Below, one piece after another: positions 61,263 through 64,000 of a stretch of 64,000 nt of DNA. Where the stretch lies: the NCBI GenBank assembly GCA_002374095.1, contig DFKY01000001.1:1-64000 (forward strand). The letters are read 5' to 3'. Source of the stretch: Lachnospiraceae bacterium UBA3633 (GTDB taxonomy: Bacteria; Bacillota; Clostridia; Lachnospirales; Lachnospiraceae). A program made the translations under genes and the position numbers. The notes under the pieces were generated by a model. The model worked only from the letters and a program-made list of their open reading frames with translations, had not been told where the DNA came from and did not search any database. The stretch's first letter is position 1. Each line of letters opens with the position of its first letter.

Positions 61263-62233
61263 TGAAATATTTTTATTTAAAAAGAATAGCAGTACTTGTA
61301 CTAATCTCATTAACCTTATCAAGCTGTAGCGGAAGTCGTATAACTTATAAAGATACTAATCTACTTAGTAATCTGTATACTGCAAATGATGATACTTTTG
61401 CTGATGGCACTGCAGAAAAAATCATCATTCCTGGCTTTGCTACTGGAAGTGGGATATCAAGTATTGGGGCAGAGTCTTACTTTATAGCATCTCTTGATAG
61501 AAAAAGTTCTGACTTTACGAGATATCAGATGCCATATAAGAAAATGCCTATAGCAAGTCTTACAAAAATGATGACGGCACTTGTAGTTCTTAAAAATTGC
61601 AAAAATCTTGATGAGAAATATTATGTGACCACAGAGACAGTAGCTTTTGATAAAGATGTGTCAAAAGCTAATCTTAAGCCAGGGGATGAAATATCTGTCA
61701 GAGACTTACTATATGGACTACTTTTGCCATCAGGTAATGATGCTGCTATGTGCCTTGCAGAAAACCTTGTAGATAGTTATGACAATTTTGTAGTTATGAT
61801 GAATAATGAAGCAGAGCGTCTTGGGGCACTTAATACTCATTTTGCTAACCCTCATGGACTTGATTCGGATTATCATTTTTCTACTGCCTATGACTTATTT
61901 CTTATCATGAGAGAACTTATAAAATATGATGAGTTTCTTGAGATTTCTATGACAAAGGAGTATACAGCTAATATTAAAGGAAGCGATGGCGTCATACGTA
62001 GCGAAAAATGGCTAAATACCAATTATTTTGTGACAGGGGAACTTTTAGTTGAAGGAAATGTGACGCTACTTGCAGGAAAGACAGGTAGCACAGGTAGTGC
62101 CGGATATTGCCTTGCACTTTATACAGAAAAAAAAGATACAAAAGATAGATATATAAGTATAGTTTTAAATGCAAGATCTAAAAGAAATGTATATTATAAT
62201 TCCAATTCTTTATTTAATGCAATTTCAAAATAA
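61262..62233 (+). CDS. D-alanyl-D-alanine carboxypeptidase (DacA-like lipoprotein)
   Basis: A 323-aa penicillin-binding protein trimming the terminal D-Ala of stem peptides. The N terminus ends in LTLSSCSGSR, a lipobox-like site with Cys near residue 22, so it is probably membrane-anchored by lipid and not by a C-terminal helix. Active-site motifs are SLTK near 99, SGN near 157 and KTG near 272. NPHGLDSDYH is typical of the family. It follows rodA with a one-base overlap. Confidence 0.92.
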   Translation: MKYFYLKRIAVLVLISLTLSSCSGSRITYKDTNLLSNLYTANDDTFADGTAEKIIIPGFATGSGISSIGAESYFIASLDRKSSDFTRYQMPYKKMPIASLTKMMTALVVLKNCKNLDEKYYVTTETVAFDKDVSKANLKPGDEISVRDLLYGLLLPSGNDAAMCLAENLVDSYDNFVVMMNNEAERLGALNTHFANPHGLDSDYHFSTAYDLFLIMRELIKYDEFLEISMTKEYTANIKGSDGVIRSEKWLNTNYFVTGELLVEGNVTLLAGKTGSTGSAGYCLALYTEKKDTKDRYISIVLNARSKRNVYYNSNSLFNAISK

Positions 62234-62235
62234 AT

Positions 62236-63597
62236 ATGAAGAAAGATACTGATAGTAAAGAAAATAGCAAAAAGAAAGTAAAAAAACATCCGTATATATT
62301 TAGAGTTTTTTTTGCGATATTTGGCATCATACTTATATACATCATTTTTAATTTTTCAAGGATTTTTAATAGGGATTACATAAAGTATTATGAAGTGACA
62401 AGTGGAGAAATAGTAAATGTAGATAGACATACAGGTGTTATATATAAAGATGAGAAAGTAGAGTCGGCAAAAACAAGTGGATATGTCAACTTCTTTGTGG
62501 CAAATGCTGAAAGAGTAAATAAAGGTGCTTTTATATATACTGTAACTGATGATGAGAGTGTCTTTGACAATGTATCACTTGATAATGATGATAAGAGAAT
62601 AATCAAGCAAAATATAAAAAGATATGTCAATAGTATATCAAATTTATATTTTTATAATATATATACTGCAAAAAATGGAATTGATAATCAGATCAATGAA
62701 CTTAGTATCATAAAGCAACTTGAAAAGGTTGATTTTGATAAAGAAATAACTGCAAAAGAAAAAGGCTATGCGAAGTACGCTGGACTTGTATCTTTTGTGA
62801 TAGATGGGTATGAAGATAAGAAATATAATTCATATGACGCTGATACATATAAAAATTTAAAGCTTGATAGTATACATAAAAAAAAGAGAGAAATAACTTC
62901 TGGTGATAAGATATACAAAATCGTTACTGACCCGACATTTTATATTGCCTTTGACAGCAGTTATGATTATGATAATTATAAAAATAAAAATGTTTATGTA
63001 AAATTTGTATATGAGAATATTAAAGCTCGTGCAAAAGTTTCAAGCTTTATAGGTGCTGATGGCAAAAAGCATTTTTTGTTATCCGTGTCAGAATATCCTG
63101 AGAGTTTCATTGATAAGAGAACAACTGATTTCGAAATAGAAAATAAAAAAGTGTCAGGTCTTAAAATCCCTATAAAATCTATAATATCTAAAAATTGCTA
63201 TATAATACCTAAAAATATGCTTGAGAAAGACTTTGAAACAGATGAAAATGTATTTTTTAAGCTTGGCCTAAATGGCGAAAAGATAAGAGTCACTTGCAAT
63301 GTATCAAAAGAGGATGACGATTACTACTATATATCTATAGATGATAGTTTGAGTGGGCTTAAGTATGGTGATGTCCTTGTGAACAGATATAATGATGTAT
63401 ATAGCTTAAGCGAGGTTAGAAAACTTGATGGGGTATATAACTTAAATAAAGGATATGCAATATTTAAAAATGTTGATATTATAGATAAAACCAATGAATA
63501 TGCCATAGTGAAAAGTAGGTCAGTAAATGGCATAATGCTTTATGATCATATAGCACTTGATGCAAGTAGCGTTGAAGAAGGTGACTTTATCTCTTAA
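62236..63597 (+). CDS. HlyD-like membrane-anchored protein next to sepF
   Basis: A 453-aa bitopic protein with a Lys-rich N terminus, one helix at about residues 20-42 and a long extracytoplasmic part with beta-rich segments (SGEIVNVDRHTGVIYKDE, SGYVNFFVANAERVNKGAFIY) that resemble biotinyl-lipoyl/HlyD adaptors. In Clostridia a protein of this layout often precedes the sepF division genes; its role is not known. No export ATPase or outer channel is nearby, so a typical efflux adaptor is unlikely. It starts 2 bp after the carboxypeptidase stop. Confidence 0.75.
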   Translation: MKKDTDSKENSKKKVKKHPYIFRVFFAIFGIILIYIIFNFSRIFNRDYIKYYEVTSGEIVNVDRHTGVIYKDEKVESAKTSGYVNFFVANAERVNKGAFIYTVTDDESVFDNVSLDNDDKRIIKQNIKRYVNSISNLYFYNIYTAKNGIDNQINELSIIKQLEKVDFDKEITAKEKGYAKYAGLVSFVIDGYEDKKYNSYDADTYKNLKLDSIHKKKREITSGDKIYKIVTDPTFYIAFDSSYDYDNYKNKNVYVKFVYENIKARAKVSSFIGADGKKHFLLSVSEYPESFIDKRTTDFEIENKKVSGLKIPIKSIISKNCYIIPKNMLEKDFETDENVFFKLGLNGEKIRVTCNVSKEDDDYYYISIDDSLSGLKYGDVLVNRYNDVYSLSEVRKLDGVYNLNKGYAIFKNVDIIDKTNEYAIVKSRSVNGIMLYDHIALDASSVEEGDFIS

Positions 63598-63623
63598 AAG
63601 TGTATACAAATAAGCTAAAACTG

Positions 63624-63632
63624 TGTTATAAT
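63624..63632 (+). promoter_or_regulatory. Extended -10 promoter before sepF
   Basis: TGTTATAAT: TATAAT at 63627-63632 with TG at 63624-63625; no convincing -35. The ATG of sepF lies 47 bases downstream. Confidence 0.65.
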
Positions 63633-63678
63633 AAATATTTAGGGTTTTATAAGATATATAAAGTTTTTGGAGGTATTT

Positions 63679-64000
63679 ATGAGTATATTTAAGGATGTAA
63701 CAAAGACAATCAAAAACATATTTTCTCCTGAAGATGATATGATGTTTGATGATGAGAATGATTTTGAAGTAGAGAATCAAAATCCATTTTTGAAAAAAGG
63801 AAATGATAAAAAAACTGATAAAGCGCCAAAGCCACTTACACCAACATTTGATATAGAGAATCATGGCTTTGGTATGGCAAAATCAAATCAACAAGCAAAT
63901 AGACGTAGCAATGGAAAAATTCAGATCTATGTGCCAAAGACTTTTGAAGAAGCTTTTAATATTATAAAAGATGTAAAAGCTGGATATACTGCTATGGTCA
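63679..64000 (+). CDS. sepF: Cell division protein SepF (N-terminal part; runs past the window)
   Basis: The first 107 residues are visible. MSIFKDVTKTIKNIF is the N-terminal membrane-binding amphipathic helix, followed by an acidic, Lys/Pro-rich linker, then IQIYVPKTFEEAFNIIKDVK, the start of the globular domain that polymerises and binds FtsZ. GGAGG lies seven bases before the ATG at 63679. The reading frame is open to the edge of the window. Confidence 0.92.
   Translation, partial: MSIFKDVTKTIKNIFSPEDDMMFDDENDFEVENQNPFLKKGNDKKTDKAPKPLTPTFDIENHGFGMAKSNQQANRRSNGKIQIYVPKTFEEAFNIIKDVKAGYTAMV

Noticed and set aside
63520..63864. Minus-strand open frame over the sepF start
   Set aside because: It is antisense to the sepF promoter and coding start and has a low-complexity hydrophobic composition.
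1..64000. CRISPR array, prophage or insertion sequence
   Set aside because: No regularly spaced repeats, cas, integrase, transposase or phage structural genes were seen; island status rests on codon use alone.

Overview
The window reads as a low-GC, Gram-positive chromosome, most likely a Clostridia member and plausibly Lachnospiraceae-like. The evidence is strong Shine-Dalgarno sites at many starts, an L10 ribosomal leader of the Bacillus/Clostridium type, the mreC-mreD-PBP2-rodA-dacA-(HlyD-like)-sepF order, an enlarged PBP2, and sodium-coupled transporters. The taxonomic call rests on gene families and order only.

Left flank (1-7.4 kb): the 3' end of a class II tRNA, then a small alarmone synthetase and a small alarmone hydrolase as separate adjacent genes, then tRNA-Trp, thiI, an AGCS amino-acid:cation symporter with an unusual hydrophilic insertion, a sodium/calcium exchanger and an AI-2E-type membrane protein.

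Surface-glycan locus (7.4-41.7 kb, all + strand): an initiating sugar-phosphate transferase, two Wzy-like polymerases, two Wzx flippases, several glycosyltransferases, GDP-L-fucose genes (manC, gmd, fcl), and a complete GDP-type legionaminic acid route (legB, legC, ptmE, legH, legI, legG, legF) interleaved with two pairs of Gfo/Idh/MocA oxidoreductases and a candidate sialyltransferase-like enzyme. A side-branch module follows: a GtrB/ArnC-like transferase, an ArnE/ArnF-like pair of small membrane proteins, WecE and a GtrII-like membrane transferase. The cluster ends with an XRE-type HTH protein whose C-terminal half resembles a catalytically dead RmlA nucleotidyltransferase, followed by a terminator. 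The simplest reading is a Wzx/Wzy-type capsule or wall polysaccharide containing L-fucose and legionaminic acid, decorated outside the cell with 4-amino-4,6-dideoxygalactose or a relative.

Middle (41.7-46.9 kb): an ATP-grasp ligase and a tripartite tricarboxylate transporter (TctC, TctB, TctA), then a RelB-like antitoxin/PIN-domain toxin pair on the minus strand. From about 10 to 46 kb leucine is written mostly TTA, whereas the flanks favour CTN, which suggests that this stretch was acquired.

Right flank (47-64 kb): a divergent S-adenosylmethionine synthetase, a minus-strand pair encoding an HMGL-like aldolase fusion and a ThDP-dependent enzyme, then rplJ-rplL behind an L10 leader, glmS, rarA and the cell-shape cluster mreC, mreD, PBP2, rodA, a D-Ala-D-Ala carboxypeptidase, an HlyD-like protein and the start of sepF.

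The most interesting candidates are the HTH/dead-RmlA regulator, the aldolase fusion with its ThDP partner, the HAD-GT2 fusion, the Arn-like decoration module, and the alarmone synthetase/hydrolase pair lying between two tRNA genes. No intergenic stretch exceeds 300 bases.
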